Below are positions 43,213 to 52,824 of a stretch of 64,000 nucleotides of DNA, in pieces. The first letter of the stretch is position 1, and each line of letters begins with the position of its first letter. The translations under genes and the position numbers were made by a program. Source of the DNA: Methanocalculus alkaliphilus (GTDB taxonomy: Archaea; Halobacteriota; Methanomicrobia; Methanomicrobiales; Methanocorpusculaceae); NCBI RefSeq assembly GCF_024170505.1, contig NZ_JALJYG010000007.1, positions 37,264-101,263 of the forward strand. Direction: 5' to 3'. Under the pieces are notes generated by a model, which was not told where the DNA came from, did not search any database, and was given only the letters and a program-made list of their open reading frames with translations.

Positions 43213-45888
43213 ATGAGGAGTATATCGCCGTATATGCCATCCTCAGACGCTGGTTCAGAGAACGTTATTCTGGATCTGGTTGCGGTTTGGGCTTGTGATA
43301 AGGCTCGGACAGGAGGGAAAGGTGCACATCTTGCCAGACTTATCCATGCCGGATTTCCCGTCCCGGAAGGTTTCTGCCTGACAACAACCCTCTACCGCAA
43401 GCTCACAGATGATCCAACGATAAGCCGGCTGATTGATGAGCTTGAGAGTATTTCTGCGGCAGAGAGCGACGCACTGCATGATCTGGCAGGCAGAATACGA
43501 GACGAGATCCGGGGCAAAGAGCTGCCTTTCGATGTTCTGAAAGCTATTGAGCGTCGTATTGATGCAAAGGCCTCCTATAGTGTCCGTTCAAGTGCGACGG
43601 CAGAAGACCTTCCAACCGCGTCATTTGCCGGCCAGCATGACACACTTCTTGACATAACCGGCATCGAAGCCATCACCCGTGCAATTCTTCAGTGTATGGC
43701 CAGCCTCTATACTGACAGGGCTGTCTCATATCGTGTAGCCAATAACATTCCCCACCGGGATGTCTCGATGGCTGTTGTGGTTCAGCAGATGATTGAAGCC
43801 GATATCTCCGGTGTACTTTTCACCGCCGATCCGGTGAGTGGAAGGCGAACGACTGCATCTATTGATGCCGCCTTCGGACCGGGTGAGGGGGTCGTCTCCG
43901 GAACAGTCACAGCAGAAAACATCCGTCTGGATCGGAGAACTGGTGAGGTTCTGGGAATTGAGGTGCATACAGGCAATAAAATAACGCAAGACGGAGGAGG
44001 ACTGGATGTTCACATCCTGACAGAAAAACAGATACAAAAGCTGTATGCAGGTGGTGAGGCAATTGAACGGCTCTTTGGATCTCCACAGGATATCGAGTGG
44101 TCATTTGAAGGTGAATATCTCTGGATACTGCAATCGCGTCCTATTACGACACTTTTTCCGATTCCAGAACCGCGACCGGATGGTGATGGCCTCCATGTCT
44201 ACTATAGCTGGAATCACCGGCAGGGGATGACCGAGGCGATGCCCCCGCTCGTCGTCGACTACTGGATCCAGACGATGGATGCATTGTTTCACCGGATCGG
44301 GTTTGCCCCTGCAACCGGCTCCCTCGGGGCAACTGCCGGGGGCCTCGTATACTTCGATGTTACTCCGTTTCTTACCTCAAAGAGGCTCTTCCCTTATCTC
44401 AGGGAAGGGCTCAGTGAGTTTGACCAGCAGTCTGTGTACCTGCTTGATGACATCGTTTTCCGGCGGCGTGATGAGATGGCAGAGGTTTCCCTGCTCCGTG
44501 GGCTATCACCTGGCAGGTCTCTCATCGCCGGGCTGCGCCTTGGGTATACCATCTGCCTGACACTTTTATCCATTCTCCACGGGCTGGTCACGAAAACCTA
44601 TGAACAGGTGCCTGCAAGAAGCCGGAGATGGGCGGATCAGTCGGTGGGGGAGATGATTCTGGCCATCCGCTCGGCAGAAACTGGGGAAGACCGCATACGG
44701 ATGGCCCTCGAGAAGAATAAGGAATTTGTCTGGACTGCCATGAAACAGGCATTGCTCCTCTGGAACATCTTCGTCTACCGGGCTCTCCTCAGGAGGGTTT
44801 CCAATCCATCGGATGATGAATTTGAGGCGCTTGAACGGGGGTTGTCAGAGAACGTCACGACAACCATGATGCTTGAACTCGGGGATATCACGGATCGTGC
44901 CCGTGATTCTTCTCCTGTGCGTGATGCTATCATACATGGAGGTGATCTTGAGGAGATTCGCCGTGTGGATGATGGAGATCTGTTTGTATCTGCATTTACG
45001 ACCTATCTTCAGCGGTATGGATTCCGGGCGCCATCTGAGATTGAGTTTAGCCGTCCCCGCTATGATGAGGCTCCATCAATGCTCCTCCAATCGGTCAGAG
45101 CGTCCTTGCGAAGGGAAGTTCGAGGCGGCCATCGAAGACAGATCAGGGAGCTGGAAGCACGGGCAGAGGATGTGATCGCGGACCTTGAGAAGGCAGCACG
45201 GCGAGGGTTTTTCGGATTCCTGAAACCCCGCCTGGTCAGGGCCTTTGCCTTGCGATACAGGAAATATCTCTCGATCCGGGAAATCACCAAATACGCTCTC
45301 TCCCAGCTTATCGCCGAGACGAGACATCAGGTGCTGGCTGCAGGAGAGCTCCTGAAGAGAGAAGGCGGGCTCAGAGAGGCAGAGGATGTATGGATGTATA
45401 CGATGGACGAACTTCAGTCTGCACTGAGGGACCCCAAAAAACCTCTTGATATCGATCTCAACCAGCGAAGAGCAGACTTTCACCGCCACCAGACGCTTCG
45501 TGCTCCGGCGGTTATCACAAGTGATGGTGAAGTACCCCGTGGAGCCATGCCTGAGGGTGCCGGTGATGGTGGGCTCACCGGAATTGCAACCTCGGGAGGT
45601 GTGGCAGAAGGGGTTGTCCGTGTCATCCTGTACCCCGGCGATGCTGCACTCCGCCAGGGTGAGATCCTTGTTGCACCTCATACGGATCCCGGGTGGACAC
45701 CGCTCTTCCTCAATGCTGCCGGACTGATCACCAATGTCGGTGGTGTTATGACGCACGGCTCACTCGTTGCCAGGGAATATGGCATTCCGTCAGTTGTTCT
45801 GGCAGGAGCCACCGACACACTCAGGACCGGTCAGCGGATCCGCCTTGATGGAAACCACGGCATCATCGAACTGCTGGAGAATGATTGA
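43213..45888 (+). CDS. Rifampicin-phosphotransferase/PEP-synthase-like enzyme
   Basis: 891 residues in three parts. Residues ~15-320: PPDK_N ATP-grasp domain (GGKGAHLARLIHAGFPVPEGF, SYSVRSSATAEDLPTASFAGQHDT, DIEWSFEGEYLWILQSRPITT). Residues ~330-760: a large helical domain as in rifampicin phosphotransferases, replacing the PEP/pyruvate TIM barrel of PEP synthase. Residues ~785-890: swivelling phosphohistidine domain, GGVMTHGSLVAREYGIPSVV with His the phosphate carrier. The expected reaction is transfer of ATP beta-phosphate to a bound small molecule. The lack of a C-terminal barrel excludes a true PEP synthase. The substrate is unknown. Confidence 0.87.
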   Translation: MRSISPYMPSSDAGSENVILDLVAVWACDKARTGGKGAHLARLIHAGFPVPEGFCLTTTLYRKLTDDPTISRLIDELESISAAESDALHDLAGRIRDEIRGKELPFDVLKAIERRIDAKASYSVRSSATAEDLPTASFAGQHDTLLDITGIEAITRAILQCMASLYTDRAVSYRVANNIPHRDVSMAVVVQQMIEADISGVLFTADPVSGRRTTASIDAAFGPGEGVVSGTVTAENIRLDRRTGEVLGIEVHTGNKITQDGGGLDVHILTEKQIQKLYAGGEAIERLFGSPQDIEWSFEGEYLWILQSRPITTLFPIPEPRPDGDGLHVYYSWNHRQGMTEAMPPLVVDYWIQTMDALFHRIGFAPATGSLGATAGGLVYFDVTPFLTSKRLFPYLREGLSEFDQQSVYLLDDIVFRRRDEMAEVSLLRGLSPGRSLIAGLRLGYTICLTLLSILHGLVTKTYEQVPARSRRWADQSVGEMILAIRSAETGEDRIRMALEKNKEFVWTAMKQALLLWNIFVYRALLRRVSNPSDDEFEALERGLSENVTTTMMLELGDITDRARDSSPVRDAIIHGGDLEEIRRVDDGDLFVSAFTTYLQRYGFRAPSEIEFSRPRYDEAPSMLLQSVRASLRREVRGGHRRQIRELEARAEDVIADLEKAARRGFFGFLKPRLVRAFALRYRKYLSIREITKYALSQLIAETRHQVLAAGELLKREGGLREAEDVWMYTMDELQSALRDPKKPLDIDLNQRRADFHRHQTLRAPAVITSDGEVPRGAMPEGAGDGGLTGIATSGGVAEGVVRVILYPGDAALRQGEILVAPHTDPGWTPLFLNAAGLITNVGGVMTHGSLVAREYGIPSVVLAGATDTLRTGQRIRLDGNHGIIELLEND

Positions 45889-46230
45889 GCCCGGACTCTT
45901 CGACTCATAGGGCATAATCTCTTCACATAACACTCTTTTCATCGAACGGATACTGCACAACCTAATAAAGATCGATAGAGTACCATTCCCCAATGGTATT
46001 CCATAAAAGACCGGGCAAAAAAGTGGCTTGCCAAACAAGCGCAAGATGATAAAGAAGTCCCTTGAGATCAGGTATATCCAGGGGAAACCCTACGCCTATT
46101 ACTCGACCAGTACTACAACAGGGAAACCCGGCCGATCAGAATTCTAAAGAAGAGTCAAAATGACGACATATGTCAGAGACTCAATAGAAATCCAAAACCA
46201 TATTTCGTAGCGTCTTCTCTCTTGTCAGTC
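45889..46230. other. Intergenic; possible eroded coding fragment
   Basis: A 46050-46120 plus-strand reading KKSLEIRYIQGKPYAYYSTS resembles the N-terminal strand pair of some archaeal transposase-like proteins, interrupted soon after. It is too short to assign. No intact gene. Confidence 0.3.
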
Positions 46231-47436
46231 TCATTTCCCGCTTGTAATTTGGGATAGAAATTTTCTTCCTTTCGCTGTTAAACGGTATTTCTGATTTTTA
46301 CTATTGGGCTTATCAGGTATGGTCATCTCGATATATTCAAGATTCAGCAGGTATCTGACTTGTTTTTTAAGCTCTCCTGAAACACTCTTATGCCCTACTC
46401 TCTCTACAAGTTCAGACATGCCCATATCGCGTATACTGAGATGAATTATTACTTTATGGGAAAGTGGCGACTCTCTCTTTGTTTCCTGCATCAACTCGGG
46501 CTCCAACTCCGGCTGTAACTCCGGCCGCAACTCAGGCTGTGCATCTCTTTCACGCACAAGTCTGTATATGTTTTCTATAGGAAGAACTTCTTTCAGGAAC
46601 ACGGTGACCCTCACCCGCATTCCCACTTCTATGATCTCGGGCTCAGGCAGCCCAAGATCCTCTGCCTCCCGTAAAATCCGGCGAAACCCGCTGCCCCACT
46701 GCTCGATGAGATCCAGCTCCTTGAAGACCCTGGCGATAACCCGGTTTCGTATCTTTGACACTCCCTGTTTTACGTCCTCGATTGTCATTCCCGGGAGGAG
46801 AATGCCTGGATTTTCGATCTCAATTCTGTCATCAAAGAATGACACCCTGATCGGTGCTCCCTTCTGGGAGTAATCGGCATGGACGATAGCGTTGATAATT
46901 GCCTCACGGAGGATGGTGAGAGGGATGCTCCAGACATCGCGACGCCGGATCTCCGAGATATCTGCACCTCTGAATGCATGTTTTTTAAGAAAGAGCATCA
47001 CACTCCCGGCCGCATCCGGAAGATGTTCGTGTATCTCGATATGGTCGAAGATGTATGCCTTGTCAATCCCGATGAACCTCCCGCACTGAATCCAGGCATC
47101 GGGGAAGTAATACTCTCTTTTCTTCCCAAACAAGAGCATGCCGCCGATTGTCGGGGCAAGCTTCCCCTGCACCGGAACCAGAAGCTTCAGCGTGAGGATC
47201 TCTTCTTCGTTTACCTCCTTACGACCCCTGAATTGTCTTCTGGCAGCCTCAATATCAAGATCATCTGAAGAGAGATCGGGCATTGGCATCTCATCAAAGG
47301 AGATACCGGAGACACTCCGCTGAAGCTCAGTGATCAGATCCTGATCCGCTTTACGGTTGGTTGAGCCGAGCCTGACATACACACCATCAAAAGGACCTTC
47401 CCTCTTCACGAAATGTGGCCGCTGATGGGACCGGTG
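46231..47436 (-). pseudogene. COG2865 (AlbA_2/Schlafen-like) ATP-binding regulator, 5'-truncated
   Basis: The frame keeps RPHFVKREG, GVYVRLGSTNRKAD (end of the AlbA_2 domain), then VWSIPLTILREAIINAIVHADYSQKG (GHKL-like ATPase with the N-H-D motif), IEIENPGILLPGMTIEDV and a C-terminal winged helix. The first ~60 residues of AlbA_2 are missing. Upstream of about 47436 the sequence belongs to an intact hicBA operon on the other strand. The C-terminus has a Pro/Glu repeat (QPELRPELQPELEPEL). The rest is intact, so an internal start might still give a product. Confidence 0.72.
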
Positions 47437-47497
47437 GGGGGGGAGGGAGATGATACTTTCTTTACGATGGAATACAGACCATACCTTGTTGAAGGCA

Positions 47498-47713
47498 ATG
47501 TACAGAGAAAAGGAAATCATATTCATTGTCGAGGAATCCCCGGAGGGAGGGTATGAGGCTTACTCGCTTGGCCACTCTATCTTTACTCAGGCCGACAGTT
47601 ACGAAGAATTGAAGGCAATGGTGCATGATGCCGTATCCTGCCATTTTGAGGAGGATGAACGACCCCGTATTATCAGGCTCCATCAGGTTAAGGATGAGCT
47701 AATTGTCGTATGA
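47498..47713 (+). CDS. hicB: HicB-family antitoxin
   Basis: 71 residues from ATG 47498, with GAAGG just upstream: FIVEESPEGGYEAYSLGHSIFTQADSYEELKAMV in two strands, a short HicB fold. Its 3' end overlaps hicA by 4 bp. It differs strongly from the HicB at 42203, so it is a separate module. It may repress its own operon although it lacks a DNA-binding tail. Confidence 0.83.
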   Translation: MYREKEIIFIVEESPEGGYEAYSLGHSIFTQADSYEELKAMVHDAVSCHFEEDERPRIIRLHQVKDELIVV

Positions 47714-47958
47714 AAACCCCTCGGAATGTCAGTGGCACTGAATTAATACAGCTGCTTTCTGCAAAAGGGTACAGGCTTGTTCACCAGACGGGGAGCCATG
47801 CAAGACTCAAAACGACAGCGAATGAAAGGTCTCACACAATTACCGTTCCACTTCATGATCCGATTCGTATTGGGACGTTTCGAAAAATACTCAAAGACGT
47901 CGCTGATCATTTGCAGATTCCAATCAGCAACCTTGTAGATGAACTGTTTTATCCTTGA
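47710..47958 (+). CDS. hicA: HicA-family mRNA interferase toxin
   Basis: 82 residues: VSGTELIQLLSAKGYRLVHQTGSHARLK with the catalytic His in GSH, then TITVPLHDPIRIGTFRKILKDV, the dsRBD-like HicA fold. Intact and coupled to the upstream antitoxin. It cleaves mRNA during stress in known systems. Confidence 0.88.
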   Translation: MKTPRNVSGTELIQLLSAKGYRLVHQTGSHARLKTTANERSHTITVPLHDPIRIGTFRKILKDVADHLQIPISNLVDELFYP

Positions 47959-47959
47959 A

Positions 47960-48190
47960 GATGTGCATACCAGGGGATCACATGCAGGTGCAGATGCATC
48001 ACGCTCTGGCCGCCCCGATGTTCACGCCGATAGTATAGCCGTCGGGGGCATACCGCTCATCCAGCAGCCGACGGGCATGATGGACGAGGGAGAGGAGGGC
48101 GGCCTGCTCAGCCCCGGTCGCCTCGAAGAACGGGGCCACGTGCCGGAAGGGGATGATGGCGGAGTGGCCGGGGCTACAGAAGGAGCAGGT
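47960..48190 (-). pseudogene. HIT-family gene fragment with deletion
   Basis: Minus-strand frame SPGHSAIIPFRHVAPFFEAT...LLDERYAPDGYTIGVNIGA, after which an ~8-bp deletion relative to the HIT gene at 42692-43063 shifts the frame. SVMHLHLHVIPWY follows in another frame, then the homology stops. It is a decayed paralogue. Confidence 0.78.
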
Positions 48191-48305
48191 GGGGAGTGAT
48201 AGGCGTAACTGTTGGAGAAATGATGATCTGTGGATTGTGGATACATGGGGAGTATCTGAACAATCGATATGGGATCTTCTCTTGTTCCGGATAAGCGGAT
48301 GGCAT

Positions 48306-49058
48306 TTACCTGATAATGCGAAGGAGATCTCCAATCACAATTTGTGCAGTCTCACGATTCATATGCCCGTACATCTGGAGAGCATCCCGGTCATCAGGGA
48401 TTATTGAGATGACGTCCAAAAGAAATGGATACAACTGCATCATCTCACCCAGAAACATGATATCGAGTTCCATCCCCCCATTATGGGGGTCAAGCAAGGA
48501 GAGGATATCCGCCCTGTCTTTTCGGAGTTTGCCTTTTTCCCAATCCTCGTTGTCTGAGGTGTTTTGCTGAATACGGTATGCACGATCCCATGCAGCTTTT
48601 ACTTTCAAGAGGAGCAAGAGAGAACGGTCAGGGATGGTGACTAATGATCCCGGTGTTATCTCTTTCTGAATTGTCCTGCCATTGAGGAGTGTCATCGGGC
48701 ATTTCTCAACCCGACCCTCGAAACAATTCTTTTCATCCCGTGAAATAAAATCGATGATGATATTGCCTTTATGTGGAGTTACCTTTACAATACAATTGCG
48801 AAACGGAGGATTACGCCTCCTGATGAACCCCTGAGTCTCCAGAAGATGACGCATGAGGTGCTGTTTTCTTCTCGAATTTGTAACCAGGTCGATATCTATC
48901 GACCCATACCACGGGTTATAACAGTAGACTGCCCATCCTCCAATCAGAACTGTGACTGGTTGCTCCGGACTTTCCCGGTCATTGACCCAGCGATAGATCT
49001 CCGCAAGCTCCGCTAACGAGGCTTCGATCAGAGAAACGGGCACTTCATAAACGGGCAT
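48306..49058 (-). CDS. Nucleotidyltransferase-fold protein (AbiEii-like toxin)
   Basis: 250 residues. VLIGGWAVYCYNPWYGSIDIDLV has the nucleotidyltransferase GG...DxD motif; RDEKNCFEGRVEKCPM and RSLLLLLKVKAAWDRAYR with a later Lys and Asp fit the AbiEii/MNT-toxin pattern. In AbiE systems the enzyme adds nucleotides to tRNA, and its partner is a transcriptional repressor. It overlaps the upstream AbiEi-like gene by 14 bp. Confidence 0.78.
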   Translation of the reverse strand: MPVYEVPVSLIEASLAELAEIYRWVNDRESPEQPVTVLIGGWAVYCYNPWYGSIDIDLVTNSRRKQHLMRHLLETQGFIRRRNPPFRNCIVKVTPHKGNIIIDFISRDEKNCFEGRVEKCPMTLLNGRTIQKEITPGSLVTIPDRSLLLLLKVKAAWDRAYRIQQNTSDNEDWEKGKLRKDRADILSLLDPHNGGMELDIMFLGEMMQLYPFLLDVISIIPDDRDALQMYGHMNRETAQIVIGDLLRIIR

Positions 49059-50049
49059 ATTTCTCCACGAGTTGTACGGTCAGGTCACGGCCACTGTAGC
49101 CCATCCCTGCAAGATCAAGCAGGGTCTGTGCCGGCGATACCAGCCGGATATCTTCGATCATACGAGTATCGGAGAAGACGTCCCGATCCGGTTTGTATAC
49201 CCTGACCGTAATTCCCTGCTTCTCTGTGGCTTCAAAAGAATCGAGGAACTGATCGAGGTGCTTCTCAGTGATATAGACATAAACCGAGTCATGGCGGAAC
49301 CCATATTGTGTGTAGATCCCTCCTGCTGTAAAAGATGTGAACCCACATTCAATATCCTGGGAGTCGCACATACGGGTGATCATCCGGGCGGCTGATATGG
49401 CATCACTCTCCGGAAGAACCCTCTCGTCATAAAATAATTTCTCAAATGGGCGTTCCCATGCTATACCGTTGAGCAGCTTGGGAATATCATGGAGTTGAAA
49501 ATACTTGTTTTCAGCGACGATTCCCTTTGCAATCAGACTCTTCACGGTTGCATGGGCCCACCCGTATGAGACATCTGCTTTCAGGGAGATCTGCCGGACG
49601 GAGGTTGCATTTCCGATGAGGAGTATCATTACGATCCTCCAGGCTTTTGGCGAACTGATCTTTTCGATACGGCGTACATCTGATGGAACACTTTTGCTGG
49701 TGATCTTTGACCGGTATGGTACTGTGATGATCCGGATATCGCAGGATTTGGCGATCCTCTCGATCTCCGATGGTATCAGCTTGCTTGCGATGACGAACTC
49801 TGGAGCTGTATTATTCAATTCCGTCGATCCTAAAAGCGTTTTCAAAACGAGCTGGCGTCCAATGGTATCGATGGTCAGCCGTGATGTGATCTCGATAATG
49901 TATTTTTTGGATATGTCTTCGATAATCAAATCGGCTCTGAATGGAAGACCCTCTAAAATCGGGACCTCCCATGCAAACGATGCGTTCTCACTGATTTTGA
50001 GTGTTCGTTTTATATGATCCAGTATTTGATTTTCATCTGAGGTTGCCAT
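49045..50049 (-). CDS. AbiEi-like antitoxin/transcriptional regulator
   Basis: 334 residues. The C-terminal segment VSPAQTLLDLAGMGYSGRDLTVQLVEKY is typical of AbiEi-like antitoxin C-terminal domains. The middle has a winged helix (SVRQISLKADVSYGWAHATVKSLIAKG). The N-terminal part (FRADLIIEDISKKYIIEITSR) has a nuclease-like strand pattern, possibly a degenerate restriction fold. With the downstream nucleotidyltransferase it forms a type IV-style toxin-antitoxin pair. Repeat operators lie within 110 bp upstream, consistent with negative autoregulation. Confidence 0.78.
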   Translation of the reverse strand: MATSDENQILDHIKRTLKISENASFAWEVPILEGLPFRADLIIEDISKKYIIEITSRLTIDTIGRQLVLKTLLGSTELNNTAPEFVIASKLIPSEIERIAKSCDIRIITVPYRSKITSKSVPSDVRRIEKISSPKAWRIVMILLIGNATSVRQISLKADVSYGWAHATVKSLIAKGIVAENKYFQLHDIPKLLNGIAWERPFEKLFYDERVLPESDAISAARMITRMCDSQDIECGFTSFTAGGIYTQYGFRHDSVYVYITEKHLDQFLDSFEATEKQGITVRVYKPDRDVFSDTRMIEDIRLVSPAQTLLDLAGMGYSGRDLTVQLVEKYARL

Positions 50050-50059
50050 GGCGTCATTC

Positions 50060-50158
50060 TATCACTATAGTGCGATACCTATTTAAACATATCAGTGATA
50101 ATCTGTCGTGTTCATACTATCGCATTTTAGTGATTATTATATCAAGATATCAGTGATA
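50060..50158 (-). promoter_or_regulatory. Four operator-like sites upstream of the AbiE-like pair
   Basis: TATCACTATAGTGCGATA (50060-50077), TATCAGTGATA (50090-50100), TATCGCATTTTAGTGATTA (50118-50136), TATCAGTGATA (50148-50158). They share a TATCRSTRATA core and occur as two pairs about 58 bp apart. TTTAAACAT between sites 1 and 2 is a possible TATA region. Repressor binding by the AbiEi-like protein is inferred. Confidence 0.65.
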
Positions 50159-50355
50159 ATAAGGTGGGTAAACATGATCTGGTGATTGTTGGAGACGCTC
50201 ATGGTATCAAGGCTGCACTGAATACGGTGATGCAACCAAAATGGGGTATACCAGGCTGACGGCATGTCCATCACCCCTGGATCTCATTGGCCAAACCAGA
50301 TTCCCCCAATCCCCAATATATGAATGACGGCTCTGTATCAGGTTGAACCCTCCCC
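50159..50355. other. Intergenic, no clear gene
   Basis: A 30-codon plus-strand frame from about 50164 (DLVIVGDAHGIKAALNTVM) is coherent but too short to assign. The remainder shows nothing recognisable. Confidence 0.3.
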
Positions 50356-50640
50356 TCAATACACCACCGGCCCCTCATCCCGTGATCCATAGGTTCTCCG
50401 CCGGGTGCGGTATCCCGCCATCCGCTCATTATCCGGGGTAAAGCGCCCGGTATGGCCGGTGAAGCATGCAATATGGATGACACAATCCTCATGAAGAAGT
50501 GCAGAACCGATGATATCCCCTCCTTCGAGACGGATATCGGTACCCAGCCCCACGGCAGCGAATGACTCCGTTTTGCACGCCGCGATCCGTTTGAGGAGAT
50601 CCTGTGGACTCTCCGGCTCCCGGTCCTGTCCCGGATACGG
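50356..50640 (-). pseudogene. C-terminal fragment of ARPP-1/DUF6569 gene
   Basis: Reads ESPQDLLKRIAACKTESF, AAVGLGTDIRLEGGDIIGS, MAGYRTRRRTYGSRDEGPVVY, nearly identical to the last ~95 residues of the intact gene at 54010-55029. The first ~245 residues are absent and replaced directly by the upstream region of the divergent partner gene. Confidence 0.85.
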
Positions 50641-50670
50641 GAGATGACTATATCACCGCAGATGCCAGAG

Positions 50671-51192
50671 ATGATCCCTATGCCTTCTGATCGATCAACC
50701 ATCCAGAAAAAATTCATCGAGCTCTTCGGACGCCATGATCTGAAGATACCCGGCGACCACCTCCGGGATGGAACCCCCGGCTCCCTCCCCTACGGCAGCG
50801 GCCGGCTCATGTTCACATTTGGCACCGACGACGGGGCATTCTTCATGGAGTACTATGCCCATCACCGGATCGGCGGGGATGCCCGGGGCAGGATCTATGA
50901 GGATGGGAGGCATGTCCAGCTGCCCGAGCTGAACACCATGGTCGTCTTCAACGACACGATCCCCGGCGACCGGGAGCGGCAGGAGCAGAAGAGCCGCGAA
51001 GAGTATGAGCGGATCGAGCGGGAGCTTGTGGAAGTTGGGATCTTCTCGGGTGGCCCGGTGCCGGGGGATATGGTGATCAATTCGTATCTGATGAGGAAGG
51101 GGAGCGACGCCAGACTCAGAACGGTACCAAATGAAATGCAAAGAGTATCATATCTGAGCTCAGGACGAGAGTGGTCTTACTCCGGCTTCTGA
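50671..51192 (+). CDS. Paralogue of the ARPP-1-associated small protein, altered C-terminus
   Basis: 173 residues from ATG 50671. It matches the protein at 55178-55630 throughout (LKIPGDHLRDGTPGSLPYG, GAFFMEYYAHHRIGGDARG, REEYERIERELVEVGIFSGG), then ends in an unrelated 30-residue tail (SDARLRTVPNEMQRVSYLS). No family name is known to me. A double His in YYAHHRIGG and several acidic residues are shared. Likely expressed; partner gene is truncated here. Confidence 0.75.
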   Translation: MIPMPSDRSTIQKKFIELFGRHDLKIPGDHLRDGTPGSLPYGSGRLMFTFGTDDGAFFMEYYAHHRIGGDARGRIYEDGRHVQLPELNTMVVFNDTIPGDRERQEQKSREEYERIERELVEVGIFSGGPVPGDMVINSYLMRKGSDARLRTVPNEMQRVSYLSSGREWSYSGF

Positions 51193-51253
51193 TACAAGAA
51201 AAGAATTTCCAGAGGGTTCTGCCCCCCAGGAACGGTCTTCTGGCTGTTCAATC

Positions 51254-52507
51254 TCAATCCTGGTGGGGGAGATTTGGGTTGGCAGTATATAATCCGCTGA
51301 CGACAATGTACTGGTTGTTATCGCTCCCCTCAGTCAGTTGGAAATAGGCTGATTTATGATAGATCCCATTCTTTTCAGGTTGGGTCCATTTATAATCGAT
51401 CCAGCCTGAACCTTCTGCCAGGGCAATATTAGTGAACTGGTCGCGGAAAGGTGTACCTTCAATATCGGTCTTCCCTCTCATGCTCACCCCGATAAGGCGT
51501 GGGTTGTCAGCCTCGGCAACAATCGTTACATTGGTGTCATAGACAAAGACATAGAGTGCCCTGTTGTCTCTGTCCCGGAAGGGATGCTCACCGGCATTGA
51601 CTCTCGTGAGGGTGGCTGGTGCGTCCTTCTCTATGGCATCAACTGTAAGGTTGACGAGTTCAATCACCTTCTCTCTTGTGATGGAGGGATCCGGATCATA
51701 CGAAGCGCCAATGTAGCTGTAAAGGATCCTCTGGTATTCTGTTACTCCGGTCTGGTCGGGCTGATAACGGAGGGTTTCAAGGGATTCCTGGAATGCCTCG
51801 ACGAGATGATCGGGTGTCTCCCTGTTGAAGGCAAAATAGAGATCATTGCTCTCAATTCTGTAGACAATACCGAAATGGTCTGGATCATCAGTTGTCTTTT
51901 CAATGAAGTACCTGCCGGCAAAATCTCCATAACAGAAGAGATCAATTTCCCCATCATGAAGGAGAGAGATGAGCTCTGGTGCATCCTCGGCGACAATGAT
52001 GTTTGTCTCTGGAACCCCCATATCCTTAATCAGAACTGCTGAATAATCGCCCTCTACAACCCCGATTCGGTACTGCTTCAGGTCATCCGGTGTGGAGATC
52101 TCAAATCCCCGATCCAGCTCTCCAAAGATAACAAAGACCCCAGTTGCAAATGGTCCCGCCCATTTGAAGAGCTCTTCCCTCTCCGGGGTCCTGATTATAC
52201 TGAAAAGGACGGTATTCTTCTCTGAGAGGACGGTATCATAGGCGGTATGCCATGGCAGTACCTTGATCTCATCTCTTGGTACCGGGGTTCCCATCTCTTC
52301 AAGTGCTGCAAGCAGGATATCTACAGAGATCCCTTTGACAATCCCGTCTTCGATATAGTTGAATGGGGGATGCTCTTCTGTTATGAACGTCATCTCCCCG
52401 ATCCCTCTGAGGCCCGGATCGCCGGTCTCTTCAGAGGTTGTGCATCCTGCGGCAAGCATGAAAGCCAGTGCGAGGCAGAATGTGAATATAATAGTACTCT
52501 TTACCAT
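51254..52507 (-). CDS. Periplasmic-binding-protein/Cache-domain lipoprotein
   Basis: 417 residues. Lipobox LAAGCT (Cys about 22). Residues ~35-265: type-3 solute-binding fold (TFITEEHPPFNYIEDG, RIGVVEGDYSAVL, EIDLFCYGD). Residues ~290-410: a single-Cache-like domain (HPFRDRDNRALYVFVYDTN, NPRLIGVSMRGKTD, GSGWIDYKWTQPEKNG). It has no kinase or transporter partner alongside. It may be a free extracellular sensor that passes a signal to a membrane receptor. A TATA-like TTTATAATG lies about 35 bp upstream. Confidence 0.87.
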   Translation of the reverse strand: MVKSTIIFTFCLALAFMLAAGCTTSEETGDPGLRGIGEMTFITEEHPPFNYIEDGIVKGISVDILLAALEEMGTPVPRDEIKVLPWHTAYDTVLSEKNTVLFSIIRTPEREELFKWAGPFATGVFVIFGELDRGFEISTPDDLKQYRIGVVEGDYSAVLIKDMGVPETNIIVAEDAPELISLLHDGEIDLFCYGDFAGRYFIEKTTDDPDHFGIVYRIESNDLYFAFNRETPDHLVEAFQESLETLRYQPDQTGVTEYQRILYSYIGASYDPDPSITREKVIELVNLTVDAIEKDAPATLTRVNAGEHPFRDRDNRALYVFVYDTNVTIVAEADNPRLIGVSMRGKTDIEGTPFRDQFTNIALAEGSGWIDYKWTQPEKNGIYHKSAYFQLTEGSDNNQYIVVSGLYTANPNLPHQD

Positions 52508-52824
52508 AACAATACCAATAAAACTGGTTCTTCGGCATTATAAACCTCTGCTTCGGCAATAAGACCCGATTTCTCATAAAAAACAGTACACAGGCATATA
52601 TATGTGTATACTTTTATCTGTACATTACACTATGGCCACCTTCCGTCGATAGCTCTTAAGCGCCCACCGAAGGCAGGTGTTTTGTCTCGTGGTGGGGCGG
52701 GTACTGGTACGCTTTGGTGATACGAAATAGTGGAGAAGCAAAGCCCATTCATACGATCCCGAAAATGGGGCGTGATCTCACCAGTTAATAATTAATCACA
52801 AACAACTTGTTTCTGGCATTTACT
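52508..52824. other. Intergenic with divergent promoters
   Basis: For the minus-strand lipoprotein: TTTATAATG near 52537-52546. For the plus-strand gene: TTAATAATTAATCA (52784-52797), about 30-40 bp before ATG 52825. A dyad-like GCCCACCGAAGG...GGGCGGG region (52660-52700) has no assigned role. Confidence 0.45.

Noticed and set aside
45889..46230. Transposase gene
   Set aside because: Only about 25 codons look coding; the evidence is too thin to annotate an insertion element.
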